Source: Rhodococcus sp. HM1 (GTDB lineage Bacteria; Actinomycetota; Actinomycetes; Mycobacteriales; Mycobacteriaceae). Taken from it: a DNA stretch of 64,000 bases. Positions 1 through 8,532 of this stretch are shown in pieces. A program made the translations under genes and the position numbers. The DNA is taken from contig NZ_JALPTB010000009.1 in NCBI RefSeq assembly GCF_023218075.1, positions 62,001 through 126,000 of the forward strand, given 5' to 3'. Position 1 is the first letter of the stretch, and the number at the start of each line of letters is the position of its first letter. The notes below the pieces were generated by a model that had not been told where the DNA came from, did not search any database, and saw only the letters and a list, made by a program, of their open reading frames with translations.

Positions 1-126
1 GTCGAGGGTTGCGAACAGTTCGATGTCGATGAGTCCCATTCCGTACTCCCGTAGGTTGGTTGTCTCGGCAAGAGGGGTAGACCTTCGGGCCTCGGCAGAA
101 TCATCGCTGCGCTCGCCGTAGGTCAT
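1..126 (-). CDS. Partial unidentified protein downstream of gvpA
   Basis: The reading frame is open from an ATG at 126 to the window edge, giving 42 residues. It lies 34 bases behind the gas-vesicle gene on the same strand and is probably in the same operon. A second possible start is the ATG at 39, which has a better ribosome site (GGGAG, 6 bases away) and would leave only 13 residues, beginning MGLIDIELFATLD. The visible part is too short to assign a family. A gas-vesicle accessory role would be inference from position only. Confidence 0.35.
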   Translation of the reverse strand, partial: MTYGERSDDSAEARRSTPLAETTNLREYGMGLIDIELFATLD

Positions 127-160
127 CGGCTCACGCAGGCACCTCACTGCACGACGATCG

Positions 161-553
161 TTACTTCCGCCGGCGTTGCTCGGCGACGTCGTCGAGGAAC
201 CCGAGGATCTTTTCGGCCGCCGAGTCCAGAGCGCTGTTGGTCTTCTTCTTGGCGGCGCTTTCGATGGCCTTGCCGCCGATGTCACCGACGATGTCGGGCA
301 GGCCCTTCGGTTCGGTCTGGGAGATCTCGAGCCGGTTCACGGCCTCGGCGAAGCGCAGGTAGGTGTCGACGCTGGCGACCACGATGCGGGCGTCGATGGT
401 CACGAGCTCGATGCCGACGAGCGAGACTCGTACGAACGCGTCGATGACGAGGCCCTTGTCCAGAATGGTGTCGATGACCTCCGCCAGGCCGGACGAGTTC
501 GGGCGGGCCATCGTCCCGCCACCTCCATTACCGCCGGGTTGGATCGATGTCAT
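161..553 (-). CDS. gvpA: Gas vesicle structural protein, GvpA/GvpJ family
   Basis: The 130-residue protein has the GvpA/J core at about residues 25-75, with the segments [20 protein letters not shown] and [13 protein letters not shown]. The family forms or caps the protein shell of gas vesicles. It is longer than the roughly 70-residue shell GvpA: it has a Gly-rich N-terminus and a charged, Lys/Arg-rich C-terminal tail, which is common in actinobacterial GvpA/J paralogs. ATG 553 is preferred because AGGAG lies 8 bases upstream; a GTG nine bases earlier is too close to that site. Other gvp genes would be expected to the left of the window. Whether it is the main shell protein or GvpJ cannot be decided here. 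Confidence 0.8.
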   Translation of the reverse strand: MTSIQPGGNGGGGTMARPNSSGLAEVIDTILDKGLVIDAFVRVSLVGIELVTIDARIVVASVDTYLRFAEAVNRLEISQTEPKGLPDIVGDIGGKAIESAAKKKTNSALDSAAEKILGFLDDVAEQRRRK

Positions 554-720
554 GGCGGTCACTCCTCATGGTGCGGTGCGCGCAGGTGCGTAAAGACGTT
601 GTGGAGCAACGCCTTACATCCCGGCCATTGGTTGGAGGCTTCCGGCGCCCCTGGCTCACCCTTCCATCATGCTCCTTCGAAGACCCGCCTCGATGACAAT
701 CCTCGACACGGCCGTCGGAA

Positions 721-2355
721 TCATCGCAATGCTTGTCCCGAGGGCATCCCGAACGGCCGGAAGGCCACGGCGCCCCAGTCCCGCCACGGCGGGCACGGTG
801 GGGGAGTGCGGCCGTTCAGGAAGCGGATCGTCGCGTCCTCGAATGCTGCCGATGCGGGCAGGTTCGGGTGGGCGACGCGCGCCGGGCACCCGTTTCGTTC
901 GACATCCAGTCGGTGGTCCGTCATCAAGGGCAGATCGGCGGCCGAAGGCAGGCTCATGGCACGTACATTCTGCGGAAGTCGCTGAGCAAGAATCGATTCC
1001 GCTGTTCCCGCCGTACCGAGCAGGTCCCGCGCGGCGGGGGAGTCCGGGTCGAAGTGGAAGTCGATCAGGCCGGCGGACGATGCCGCGACCCGCAGCAGGT
1101 CGCCCAGGACGCGGCCGGGTTCGTCCACGTGCGGTGGAGGGTAACCGGTCGGGGTGCTCGAAAAGGCGCCGACCAGCAGCAACGCGTCGACGTCGACCCG
1201 GCCGGTGGCGGCGGCTTCCCACACCACCCAGACGGCGTGCGAGTGCGCGGCGACCACAAGTGGGCGAGGCAACGCGGATGCCTGCTCGACGAACAGATCG
1301 ACCTGCTCCCGGAACGGCCTCTCGGTGTCGGTGGGTCCGTAGGGGGCGCCGGTGCGGATCGGGCAGGTCGCGTCCTCCTGTGGTTGCCCGTTACCCGGTC
1401 CGGCATACGAGAAGTAGTACACCTGCTCGCAGCGGTAGCCGAGGCGGTGCACGTCCGTCGCGTGGATCACGCTCCGTCCCGACGCCGAGTTGATTCCGGC
1501 CACAATCAACAGCGAACCCGGTTGCGGCGGACCGGGTTCCGGTTCGTCGTACCCGCGGGTCGCGACGAACACGATCGACACGGCGGTGAGCACCGCGACG
1601 AGCGCGGTCAGGGCTGCTCCCGGTCGCCGCAATGCCGGGCGGTCCATCATCGCGATCGTCAGCCCGGTCGCGACGGCCGAGACCGGCACGAGCGGCACGG
1701 TCAGGCCCGGGATCCGATCGGCCACGGCACCCAGCGCCAGGACCACCGCACAGTACGGCAGCATCACCTCGACCCGCAGCCCACGCCGCCAGGTCAGTGC
1801 GACGGCCTCGCGCAACCGGGGCCGGCCCTGCCACGGCACCGCGCCGAGAGTGAATACCAGCGCCCCGACCAGGGCGACTGCGGGCCAGAACAACCGCGAG
1901 TACAGGACCGCGTAGGCGGCGGCATCGGCGAACGCCGCCACCAGCACCGGCCCGAACGCAACCGCGTAGAACAGGGCGGCGAATCGCAGGTTCCGGGCGT
2001 AGAGGCCGCCCAGCAGCCACGCCATGAGCACCACCCGGACCGCGGTCACGACGGCGAGCAATGCCAGGAACACCGGCCACGACGACGCCCGCGACAGCAG
2101 GAGCCGCAGGTCGGTGAACTGATCTAGCGGCGGCAGCGCCACGAGGTGGATCAGGCCGGGCCAGGTCGGGATCGCGCCCGTCGCGGCGAGCAGCACGACG
2201 AACGCCGCCGTCGCTGCGAGCGGCCACCAGCGCGTCCACCGTCCCTTCCGGTGCGAGCCGGATCGCGGACCGGCTCCGGTCAGGGGGTCTTCGTCCGTCT
2301 GTCCACTTCCTTCTCGACGGCGACGGCGAGGTCGTGGACGACCCTGGAGTGCCAT
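721..2355 (-). CDS. Polytopic membrane protein with C-terminal alpha/beta-hydrolase-like domain
   Basis: About 544 residues. After a short Arg-rich N-terminus come about eight hydrophobic segments (roughly residues 45-300), then a soluble region of about 240 residues. The soluble part begins with a beta strand (GSLLIVAGINS) and contains VVAAHSHAVWVV, which looks like a hydrolase nucleophile elbow with AHSHA replacing the usual GxSxG. A serine-hydrolase or lipase-like role is therefore an inference from one motif. The start is uncertain: ATG 2355 lies inside the preceding 52-residue gene and has only GAGG at a long distance; translation coupled to that gene's stop is possible. I do not recognise the family by name. 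Confidence 0.6.
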   Translation of the reverse strand: MALQGRPRPRRRRREGSGQTDEDPLTGAGPRSGSHRKGRWTRWWPLAATAAFVVLLAATGAIPTWPGLIHLVALPPLDQFTDLRLLLSRASSWPVFLALLAVVTAVRVVLMAWLLGGLYARNLRFAALFYAVAFGPVLVAAFADAAAYAVLYSRLFWPAVALVGALVFTLGAVPWQGRPRLREAVALTWRRGLRVEVMLPYCAVVLALGAVADRIPGLTVPLVPVSAVATGLTIAMMDRPALRRPGAALTALVAVLTAVSIVFVATRGYDEPEPGPPQPGSLLIVAGINSASGRSVIHATDVHRLGYRCEQVYYFSYAGPGNGQPQEDATCPIRTGAPYGPTDTERPFREQVDLFVEQASALPRPLVVAAHSHAVWVVWEAAATGRVDVDALLLVGAFSSTPTGYPPPHVDEPGRVLGDLLRVAASSAGLIDFHFDPDSPAARDLLGTAGTAESILAQRLPQNVRAMSLPSAADLPLMTDHRLDVERNGCPARVAHPNLPASAAFEDATIRFLNGRTPPPCPPWRDWGAVAFRPFGMPSGQALR

Positions 2356-2438
2356 TGCTTGTGCGCCTCGAGATCTGCGGCGAGCGCGTGACAGTCCGGG
2401 CATTCCTGCGCCGGGCCGGTGTGCTGGGTGTGCTCCAT
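2280..2438 (-). CDS. Small hypothetical protein with CxxC
   Basis: A 52-residue, mostly helical protein with an ECPDCH segment near residue 13 and many His and charged residues. The start is well supported: AGGAGG lies 8 bases upstream of ATG 2438. Its 3' end overlaps the likely start of the membrane-hydrolase gene, suggesting coupled expression. The CxxC with nearby histidines could bind a metal, but no function can be assigned. Confidence 0.6.
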   Translation of the reverse strand: MEHTQHTGPAQECPDCHALAADLEAHKQWHSRVVHDLAVAVEKEVDRRTKTP

Positions 2439-2528
2439 GGCGATGCACCTCCTGGAAAGGATCCGCCTCCACCGTGGCACGAATACGGAAGGTAATCCAC
2501 GGGGCACGCAGCGCAGCCAGCGGATACC

Positions 2529-3278
2529 GTGGCGTGGGTGCAGACGGTAGGGGTCGACCTCGCGGCGGAACCGGCGAAGACGGCGGTCGCCACCGTCGTC
2601 TGGGAAGGTGGCACCGCGACGGTCCGGGAATTGCGGCTCGGCGCGACCGACCGGGAGGTCGTGAACGCGGTGACGGCGGCGGACCGGAGCGGCATCGACG
2701 CGCCGTTCGGATGGCCGGACGCGTTCGTCGACTTCGTCGCCGCACACCACCGCCTCGAGTACTCGCGCGAACGCGCCCTGAGCAGCCGCTCCGGACGCCT
2801 CCCGTTGGTCCGGCGGTTGACCGACCGCATCGTGCATGCCGAGACGGGGATCGTCCCGCTGAGCGTGTCCGCAGACCTCATCGCGCATGTTGCGCTCCGG
2901 TGCGCGGGACTGCTCGCCGAACTCGAGGCGGTCGGGGTCGATGTCGACCGCGTCGACGGAGCCGTGGTCGAGGTGTATCCCGCCGCGGCGTTACGGGGCT
3001 GGGACCTGCCGTTCAAGGGTTACAAGAGTACGAAGAACCGCGAGGTGCGGGCCGCGTCCGTGGCTGCACTGGAACAGGCCCTTCCGGAACTGGATCTCGG
3101 TGGCTTCCGGGACCTCTGCATCACCTCGGACGACGCGTTCGATGCGGTCGTCGCGGGCCTTGCCGCCCGCGCCGCAGCGCTCGGGAGAACCACCCGACCC
3201 GATGCGACGCAGCGAGCTGTCGCCGTCCGGGAAGGCTGGATCCATGTGCCGCTGTGCGGAATCCGTGAGTTGCTCTGA
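2529..3278 (+). CDS. DUF429 family protein (predicted RNase H-fold nuclease)
   Basis: A 249-residue protein with the DUF429 pattern: an N-terminal VGVDLAAEP strand-Asp motif, GIDAPFGWP near residues 55-65, RLTDR, and a central VVEVYPAAALRGW followed by YKS. The family is thought to adopt an RNase H-like fold; the biochemical activity of most members is unknown. The gene is divergent from the 52-residue gene and shares about 90 bases of upstream DNA with it. A GTG start at 2529 is used; an in-frame GTG three codons later is an alternative. Confidence 0.75.
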   Translation: MAWVQTVGVDLAAEPAKTAVATVVWEGGTATVRELRLGATDREVVNAVTAADRSGIDAPFGWPDAFVDFVAAHHRLEYSRERALSSRSGRLPLVRRLTDRIVHAETGIVPLSVSADLIAHVALRCAGLLAELEAVGVDVDRVDGAVVEVYPAAALRGWDLPFKGYKSTKNREVRAASVAALEQALPELDLGGFRDLCITSDDAFDAVVAGLAARAAALGRTTRPDATQRAVAVREGWIHVPLCGIRELL

Positions 3279-3310
3279 GATCAGGTGTAGCGGGGATCAG
3301 GTGTAGCGGG
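3279..3310. repeat. Tandem 16-bp duplication at convergent gene ends
   Basis: GATCAGGTGTAGCGGG occurs twice in direct succession (3279-3294 and 3295-3310). The second copy contains the stop codon and last codons of the leftward SRPBCC gene. The first copy fills the gap to the DUF429 gene. It looks like a recent local duplication. Confidence 0.85.
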
Positions 3311-3734
3311 CGAGGACGAAGTCGGTCAGCCCCCTACGGATCGCGTCGAGGGCATGTTTCTGGCCGCGCCGAAGAACGAAACCGGGGACGGGCACCTTCG
3401 GATCCAGTGACATGGTGACCTGCACGCGGGTGCCGTGTTCGCTCGGTTCCAGTGCGTACATCCCGTCCTGGCTGCGCTGCATCGTGCTGTCGACCAGGGT
3501 CCAGGACGTCGATCGTTCGGTCCAGTCGTGTTCGATCGTCTGGGTGTCGGAGAACCCGAACAGCGACAACGTCATCCGTATCCGGCGGGGGCGGCCCTCG
3601 GGGTCCCGCGTGAGGACCTCGACGTTCTTGTGGGCCGACGACCATTCGGGAATGTGTTCGACATCCTCGAGCGCACGCATCACCTGCTCGGGTGCGGCGT
3701 CGATGTCGAATCGGTCGGAGACGGTGACCGCCAT
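3297..3734 (-). CDS. SRPBCC (START-like) superfamily protein
   Basis: A 145-residue protein whose pattern fits the polyketide-cyclase/START-like fold: an N-terminal strand ending in FDIDAAPEQVMRAL, then VEHIPEW, then alternating strands and a long C-terminal amphipathic helix. The fold binds hydrophobic ligands; no ligand can be inferred. ATG 3734 is chosen because GGTGAGGAG sits just upstream. It is followed on the same strand by nothing obvious and preceded by the phospholipase D gene, about 70 bases away. Confidence 0.75.
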   Translation of the reverse strand: MAVTVSDRFDIDAAPEQVMRALEDVEHIPEWSSAHKNVEVLTRDPEGRPRRIRMTLSLFGFSDTQTIEHDWTERSTSWTLVDSTMQRSQDGMYALEPSEHGTRVQVTMSLDPKVPVPGFVLRRGQKHALDAIRRGLTDFVLARYT

Positions 3735-3802
3735 GCTGTACTCCTCACCGGTGTCGGATTGTGGAGTCCGCGTACCCGGTCGAGGGCTGGGCCAATCGTC
3801 GG

Positions 3803-5506
3803 TCAGTAGGTACGGCGCAGCCGCATCCGGATCGGCCGTCCGTCCGGGTCGACGATCAACCGGTAGACCAGGGAGGCGGCAACCTGTTGCCACTGCGGCG
3901 GCACATCGATGTGGTGGCGGCGCAGCCGACCCGCCGGCCTCGTACCCGCCGACGGTGCCTTGTGCCAACGGTCCAGGGCATCGACGCTGGTTCGGACGAC
4001 GTCGAAGAACTCGTCCAGATCGACCAGATCGGAGTCGTCACCGTCCTTCCTGCCGAGATGCTCCCGGGCCAGCTCGAGACGCAGATCGCGAGCGAATCGA
4101 CGGGCGCCGTCACCGAGTCCCGCCGGGTCGACGGGCGCGCGCGTGTCCCGCGCGGTGTCCAGCACAGCGGCAGTCAGTTCCGAATCATGGGTCCAGGAAC
4201 GCCGGTTGAAATTGTCGCTGCCGACCGCCGCCCACGTGTCGTCGACGATGCATACCTTCGAGTGCACGTACACGGGGATGCCCCGGTCGTTCTCGAGGTC
4301 GAGGACCAGCACGCGATCGCCACCCGCGTCACGGATGGTCTCGAGCGCCGACGAGTGCCCCAACAGCGCGGACGGGATGGTGATGGGGCTGTCCTCGTCG
4401 AGGAACTTGGGGACGACCGCCACCAGGCGCAGTCCCGGTTCGCGGCGCAGTGCCTCGGCGAACACACGCGCCACATCCACCGACCACAGGTACTGATCCT
4501 CCACGTACACCAGACTTCGGGCCCGGTGCAACACCTTCGCGTAGGCCTGGGCCGCGCTCCGCTCCCCGTCCCTTGCGAACGGATACGCAGGCCGGCGACG
4601 CGGATAGGTTCGCAACAACTGCACCGAACAGGTTCCGCACGGAGCGGGTGGTGCAGCGGGAGGAGGCAGTTCGGACGGGGAGCGGGTGACGCCTCGCAGA
4701 ATGTCGGGCAGAGCGTGCCACGGCAATCGGGACAACGCGGCGGGGTCTTCCCAGCGCTCCCGGAAGACGTCCTCGACGTCGCGGACGGCGGGACCGTGGA
4801 TCTGCAACTGCGCGTCGTGCCATGCCGGGGTCTCACCGTACTCGGGTGGAAACGGTCGGCTCATCGGATCGCCGAAGTGGTCGTCGTCGTCGCGTCGTGC
4901 CCGCGCGAGGTCGATACCGCCGACGAACGCGACGTCCGGCGTGTCCGGGTCGGCGTAGCGCACCACGACGAATTTCTGGTGATGACTGCCGAAGACGGGA
5001 ACTCGCTGGTCGAGGATCACCTCCCCACCGGCCGCCTCGAGAATCTTCGCGAGCTTGCGGTTGCGGCGGCCGGGATAGCCCAGCGTCTCGATGTGCGAGC
5101 GCCACATCATGCCCTTGACGATCGCGCCGCGGCGCGCGGCGGCGGCGAATGCGTCGGCCACCGTCACGCCGTCGACGAGCTGTTGATCGGGGTCGCCGCG
5201 CCAATCCGTGAACAGCACCAGGTCGTTCGGTCCGGCGCGGTGCAGGGCGTCCGCCAGCGCCGCGAAGTACACCTTGCCGTGGATCAGCGGAGTGACGTCG
5301 TTGCCGTCGGTCCATTGTCGAATCCTGGTGTCGCTGTTGCCCCGTTCCTCGCCGCTGAGAAGCCAGGGATGGCCCGGATCGAAGTGCTCGCGGCGTCCCG
5401 TCAGTGCGAGGCTGGATCGGTCGAACGCCGACGAAACGCGGCGCGCGAGTACGCCGAGTCGATGCAACTCGGTCCCTACCATTGCTCGAATCAGGTTCCG
5501 GGGCAT
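3803..5506 (-). CDS. Phospholipase D family protein with two HKD motifs
   Basis: A 567-residue enzyme of the phospholipase D/cardiolipin-synthase superfamily. Both catalytic motifs are visible: HQK at residues 176-178 in the first half and HSKVCIVDD at 415-423 in the second, each followed by a Gly-rich GG/GS turn (FVGG, AVGSDN). The family hydrolyses or transfers phosphodiester bonds through a phospho-histidine. No signal peptide or membrane anchor is evident, so it may act at the inner membrane face or in the cytosol. A proline-rich loop with CGTC at about 290 separates the halves. Substrate (phospholipid or nucleic acid) is unknown. Confidence 0.85.
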   Translation of the reverse strand: MPRNLIRAMVGTELHRLGVLARRVSSAFDRSSLALTGRREHFDPGHPWLLSGEERGNSDTRIRQWTDGNDVTPLIHGKVYFAALADALHRAGPNDLVLFTDWRGDPDQQLVDGVTVADAFAAAARRGAIVKGMMWRSHIETLGYPGRRNRKLAKILEAAGGEVILDQRVPVFGSHHQKFVVVRYADPDTPDVAFVGGIDLARARRDDDDHFGDPMSRPFPPEYGETPAWHDAQLQIHGPAVRDVEDVFRERWEDPAALSRLPWHALPDILRGVTRSPSELPPPAAPPAPCGTCSVQLLRTYPRRRPAYPFARDGERSAAQAYAKVLHRARSLVYVEDQYLWSVDVARVFAEALRREPGLRLVAVVPKFLDEDSPITIPSALLGHSSALETIRDAGGDRVLVLDLENDRGIPVYVHSKVCIVDDTWAAVGSDNFNRRSWTHDSELTAAVLDTARDTRAPVDPAGLGDGARRFARDLRLELAREHLGRKDGDDSDLVDLDEFFDVVRTSVDALDRWHKAPSAGTRPAGRLRRHHIDVPPQWQQVAASLVYRLIVDPDGRPIRMRLRRTY

Positions 5507-5593
5507 CCGAGTATCTTCCCACGACCCCGGCAGACGAGTGTGGTCCGCGCGTCTCGCAGTCGGGTCGACCTCGGCGTTTCCTCCCCCGCCACA

Positions 5594-6264
5594 TCACACC
5601 GTGGCAAGGACGTACGAGAGGACGAATCCGGCGGCAGTGCTCAATGCGACCGTTGGGCCGCCTTTTTCGTAGGCCCCGGGCATGAGGGTGTCCGCCAGGG
5701 ACGCGAGCACCGCACCGGCGGTGAAGGCGAGCGGCAACGAGATCGTCTCGGGTGCACTCGAGGCGAGGGGTCCGGCGCCCACGACGACGGCCAGAGTGAG
5801 CAGCACGGCGCAGATCACCCACGTGCCGAGGATGAAGGTCTGGGATCGGCCCTGCGCGCGCATGGACGCGCTCCCGACCAGTGCTTCGGGGCGGCTCCGC
5901 TGACGGAGGCGGTGGAGGGTGCCTTCTCCGTCGCGGCGTCGAGGTCGAGTTTCTCGCTGCCGTGCGGCTGGCGGTGTCTGCCCTCGGCCAGCCGGTCCAG
6001 TTGCTGGCTGAGGAGGGTGAAGACGATCGCGCCGACCGCGAGTCCGAGCGCGGCGCGCCAGATGCCGCCCTTCTGATACGACTCTTCGAACAGTTCGAAG
6101 GTCAACGCGGTGATCAGTGCGCCTGCGGCGAACGCCAGCATGGCGGCGAGTGCACGTTTGGGGATGGTGAACCGTCCGCCGACCAGTGCGCCGATGACCA
6201 GGGCGCTCGAGGCGATCACTCCGAAGATCAACGACTCGATGATGACGCCACCTCTTTCCCTCAT
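5594..6264 (-). pseudogene. ZIP-family metal transporter, broken by internal deletion and frameshift
   Basis: Two parts of one ZIP-like permease lie in different frames. The 5' part (6264 to about 5890) encodes the first three membrane helices with FAAGALITALTFELFEES. The 3' part (about 5905 to 5594) encodes the last helices, beginning PEALVGSASMRAQGRS and containing AGAVLASLADTLMP. From knowledge of the family, about 40-45 residues should lie between them, including the helix with the metal-binding motif DG(I/V)PE. That segment is missing, and the frame changes at the junction. The remains are unlikely to transport metal. Separate expression of the 89-residue C-terminal piece from ATG 5863 is possible but unsupported. 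Confidence 0.75.
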
Positions 6265-6343
6265 ACCTCGGTAGCCGAGGAGACCACTCCGACGAGTCCC
6301 GAGTACCCCGTTTCGGAGGCACCGCCCACCTGTAGTCGGGAAA

Positions 6344-6417
6344 CGGATCCGCTCGGCCGCCAGTCATACGCTGTGACGATCGAGCAGGAGGATGACTGGT
6401 GGCCAAGCGGATACCCG
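6344..6417. repeat. Dispersed 74-bp repeat, copy A
   Basis: The stretch shares a common scaffold with 25089-25162: both start CGGATCCGCT, carry ACGCTGTGACGATCGA in the middle and end GCGGATACCCG, with no length difference and roughly three quarters of bases identical by eye. It lies between the broken transporter and the SRPBCC gene. Function unknown; could be a small mobile element relic or a structured regulatory sequence. Confidence 0.75.
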
Positions 6418-6445
6418 CGAATTCGGACTCGCCTCGTAGGGCAGG

Positions 6446-6922
6446 ATGGTGGCCATGCATACTGCACCCTTGACCTTCGAGTCCTCCGTCGTCGTTTCCG
6501 CAACACCGGACGAGGTGTACGCCCTCGTCTCCGATGTCACCCGCACGGGGGAGTGGTCTCCCGTCTGCGCGGAGTGCTGGTGGGACGAAGGTCAGGGTCC
6601 CGAGGTCGGTGCCTTCTTCACCGGGCGGAACGTGACTCCCGAACGTACCTGGGAGACACGGTCGGAGGTGGTCGTCGCATCCCCGGGTCGTGAGTTCGCG
6701 TGGTCGGTCGGTCCCGGTTTCGTGCGCTGGAGCTATCTGATGAAGCCCGCGGACGCCGGCACGGAGCTGACGGAGACCTGGGAGTTCACCGAGGCCGGGC
6801 TGAAGTTCTTCCACGAGCGGTTCGGCGCCGATGCGCCCCGCGAGATCGCCGCACGGGAACAGGCCGCCCGCAGCGGTATTCCCGCGACATTGGACGCGAT
6901 CAAGCGCATCATCGAGGGCTGA
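6446..6922 (+). CDS. SRPBCC (START-like) superfamily protein
   Basis: A 158-residue START-like fold protein: FESSVVVSATPDEVYALVSDV at the N-terminus, then GEWSP, a WWDEG turn, several strands, and a C-terminal helix (ATLDAIKRIIEG). It resembles coenzyme Q-binding/polyketide cyclase-like proteins; no ligand is known. ATG 6446 or ATG 6455 could be the start, differing by three residues. A strong hairpin follows the stop, so it is probably transcribed alone. Confidence 0.75.
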   Translation: MVAMHTAPLTFESSVVVSATPDEVYALVSDVTRTGEWSPVCAECWWDEGQGPEVGAFFTGRNVTPERTWETRSEVVVASPGREFAWSVGPGFVRWSYLMKPADAGTELTETWEFTEAGLKFFHERFGADAPREIAAREQAARSGIPATLDAIKRIIEG

Positions 6923-6966
6923 CGCCGGGCGCTTTCGTCCCCCCTCCCGTTTCCACGGTATCGCGC

Positions 6967-6995
6967 TGGTGGGGGCTTGCCGCAAGCCCCCACCA
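6967..6995 (+). terminator. Perfect hairpin, probable terminator
   Basis: TGGTGGGGGCTTG pairs with CAAGCCCCCACCA (13 bp) around a three-base CCG loop. It has no following T-run, as is common in GC-rich actinobacteria. It separates the SRPBCC gene from the monooxygenase gene. Confidence 0.65.
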
Positions 6996-7037
6996 AGGGC
7001 TCATACTGCCCGTTCGATGCCGACGAGAGGGGCGGAT

Positions 7038-8507
7038 ATGCACGACGTGGCAGTCGTCGGCTGTGGGCCGACGGGAATGATGCTGGCGGGGGAGTTGCGC
7101 CTGGCCGGCGCGGACGTCGTCGTTCTCGAGCGTCGCGAGTCGCAGGAACTGGCGGGGTCGCGTGGTGGGGGTATCCATGCCCGCACGATCGAGTTGCTCG
7201 ATCAACGGGGGATCGCCGAGCGATTCCTCGCCGAGGGGCGAACGGTGAATACGGCGACCTTCGGGGGCACGAGGCTCGACGTGGGTCGTCTGCCCACCCG
7301 CCACCCGTACACACTGGCGTTGTTCCAGAACCACATCGAACGGCTCCTGCTGCAGTGGATCGAGGAACTCGGGGTGCCGATCCGGCGGGGTGTGGAGGTC
7401 GTCGGTATCGAGCAGGACGATGAGGGCGCCCACCTTCGGTGCGCTTCGGGAGAATCGGTGCGCGTTCGTTTCGTGGTGGGAGCCGACGGTGGTCGCAGCG
7501 TTGTGCGCCGCGAGGCCGGGATCGGATTCGAGGGGCCGGACGCGACGCGCAGCAGCCTGATCGCCGAGGTTCGGGTCACGGAGGAACTGCCCGCCGACGC
7601 GAAGGTCGACGAGCGTGGAGTCCACGGTCTGTATCCGATGGGGGAGGGCCGAGCGCGGGTCGTGGTGACCGAAGGCGAGTTGGCGCCTCCCACGGCGCCG
7701 ACGCTGGATGACCTGCGACGAGAGTTGATCCAGGTGTTCGGCACCGATTTCGGTGTGCACGACCCCACCTGGCTCTCGCGGTTCACCGACGCGACCCGGC
7801 AGGCGACGACCTATCGCGCCGGCCGGGTCCTGCTCGCCGGCGACTCCGCACACGTGCATTCCCCGACGGGGGGACTCGGAATCGGCCTGGGCATCCAGGA
7901 CGCAGTCAATCTCGGCTGGAAGCTCGGGCACGTCGTGCGCGGGGTGACCGGGGAGGACCTGCTCGACACCTACCACACCGAACGACACCCCGCCGGGGCG
8001 CGAGCACTGAAATTCACGATGGCCCAATCACTGTTCCAGAAGGTCGATCCGCGGCAGGAGGCTCTACGTGAGCTGCTCGACGAAGTGCTCCGCGTCGACG
8101 ATGCCGGATCGCCGATCGCGGCGTTGATCTCCGGCCTCGATGTCGCCTACGACCTCGGATCGGGACATCCACTGTTGGGGCGGCGGATGCCGGACCTCGA
8201 CATCGTCGTCCACGACGGGCCGCGGCGCGTGTTCGATCTCATGCACCTGGCCCGACCGGTGCTTCTGCAGTTCTCCGGTCCACCAATCGAATTCGTCGAC
8301 CACCTCACACACGTCGACTACGTCCGGGCGAGCTACGACGGCATCTGGCAGCTGCCGTTGCTGGGCGTGGTGGACGCGCCGACGGCTGTGCTCGTGCGTC
8401 CCGACGGGCATGTGGCATGGGTGGGGGAGGGTTCGACGGACGGCCTCGGCGAGGCGCTCGTGAGGTGGTGTGGCCGTGGTCGTCAGGGTGGGTGGGAAGG
8501 CGGATAG
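7038..8507 (+). CDS. FAD-dependent aromatic/antibiotic monooxygenase (class A flavoprotein)
   Basis: A 489-residue class A flavoprotein monooxygenase. It has the N-terminal dinucleotide motif GCGPTGMMLAGEL, the DG motif (VVGADGGRSVVRR, near residue 155) and the second FAD motif GRVLLAGDSAHVHSPTGG (near residue 265-280). The C-terminal thioredoxin-like domain is also present, ending in RPDGHVAWVG. These enzymes use NAD(P)H and O2 to hydroxylate phenols, polyketides or rifamycins. Overall layout resembles Rox-type rifampicin monooxygenases and phenol hydroxylases; the substrate cannot be read from sequence. ATG 7038 follows GAGAGGGG. Confidence 0.85.
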   Translation: MHDVAVVGCGPTGMMLAGELRLAGADVVVLERRESQELAGSRGGGIHARTIELLDQRGIAERFLAEGRTVNTATFGGTRLDVGRLPTRHPYTLALFQNHIERLLLQWIEELGVPIRRGVEVVGIEQDDEGAHLRCASGESVRVRFVVGADGGRSVVRREAGIGFEGPDATRSSLIAEVRVTEELPADAKVDERGVHGLYPMGEGRARVVVTEGELAPPTAPTLDDLRRELIQVFGTDFGVHDPTWLSRFTDATRQATTYRAGRVLLAGDSAHVHSPTGGLGIGLGIQDAVNLGWKLGHVVRGVTGEDLLDTYHTERHPAGARALKFTMAQSLFQKVDPRQEALRELLDEVLRVDDAGSPIAALISGLDVAYDLGSGHPLLGRRMPDLDIVVHDGPRRVFDLMHLARPVLLQFSGPPIEFVDHLTHVDYVRASYDGIWQLPLLGVVDAPTAVLVRPDGHVAWVGEGSTDGLGEALVRWCGRGRQGGWEGG

Positions 8508-8532
8508 GCGAGAAGTGACGCGCAGAGTTCGG

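Noticed and set aside
3761-6076. Long open frame on the upper strand opposite the phospholipase D gene
   Set aside because: The lower strand encodes both HKD motifs; the upper-strand product has no recognisable fold and is a codon-position shadow.
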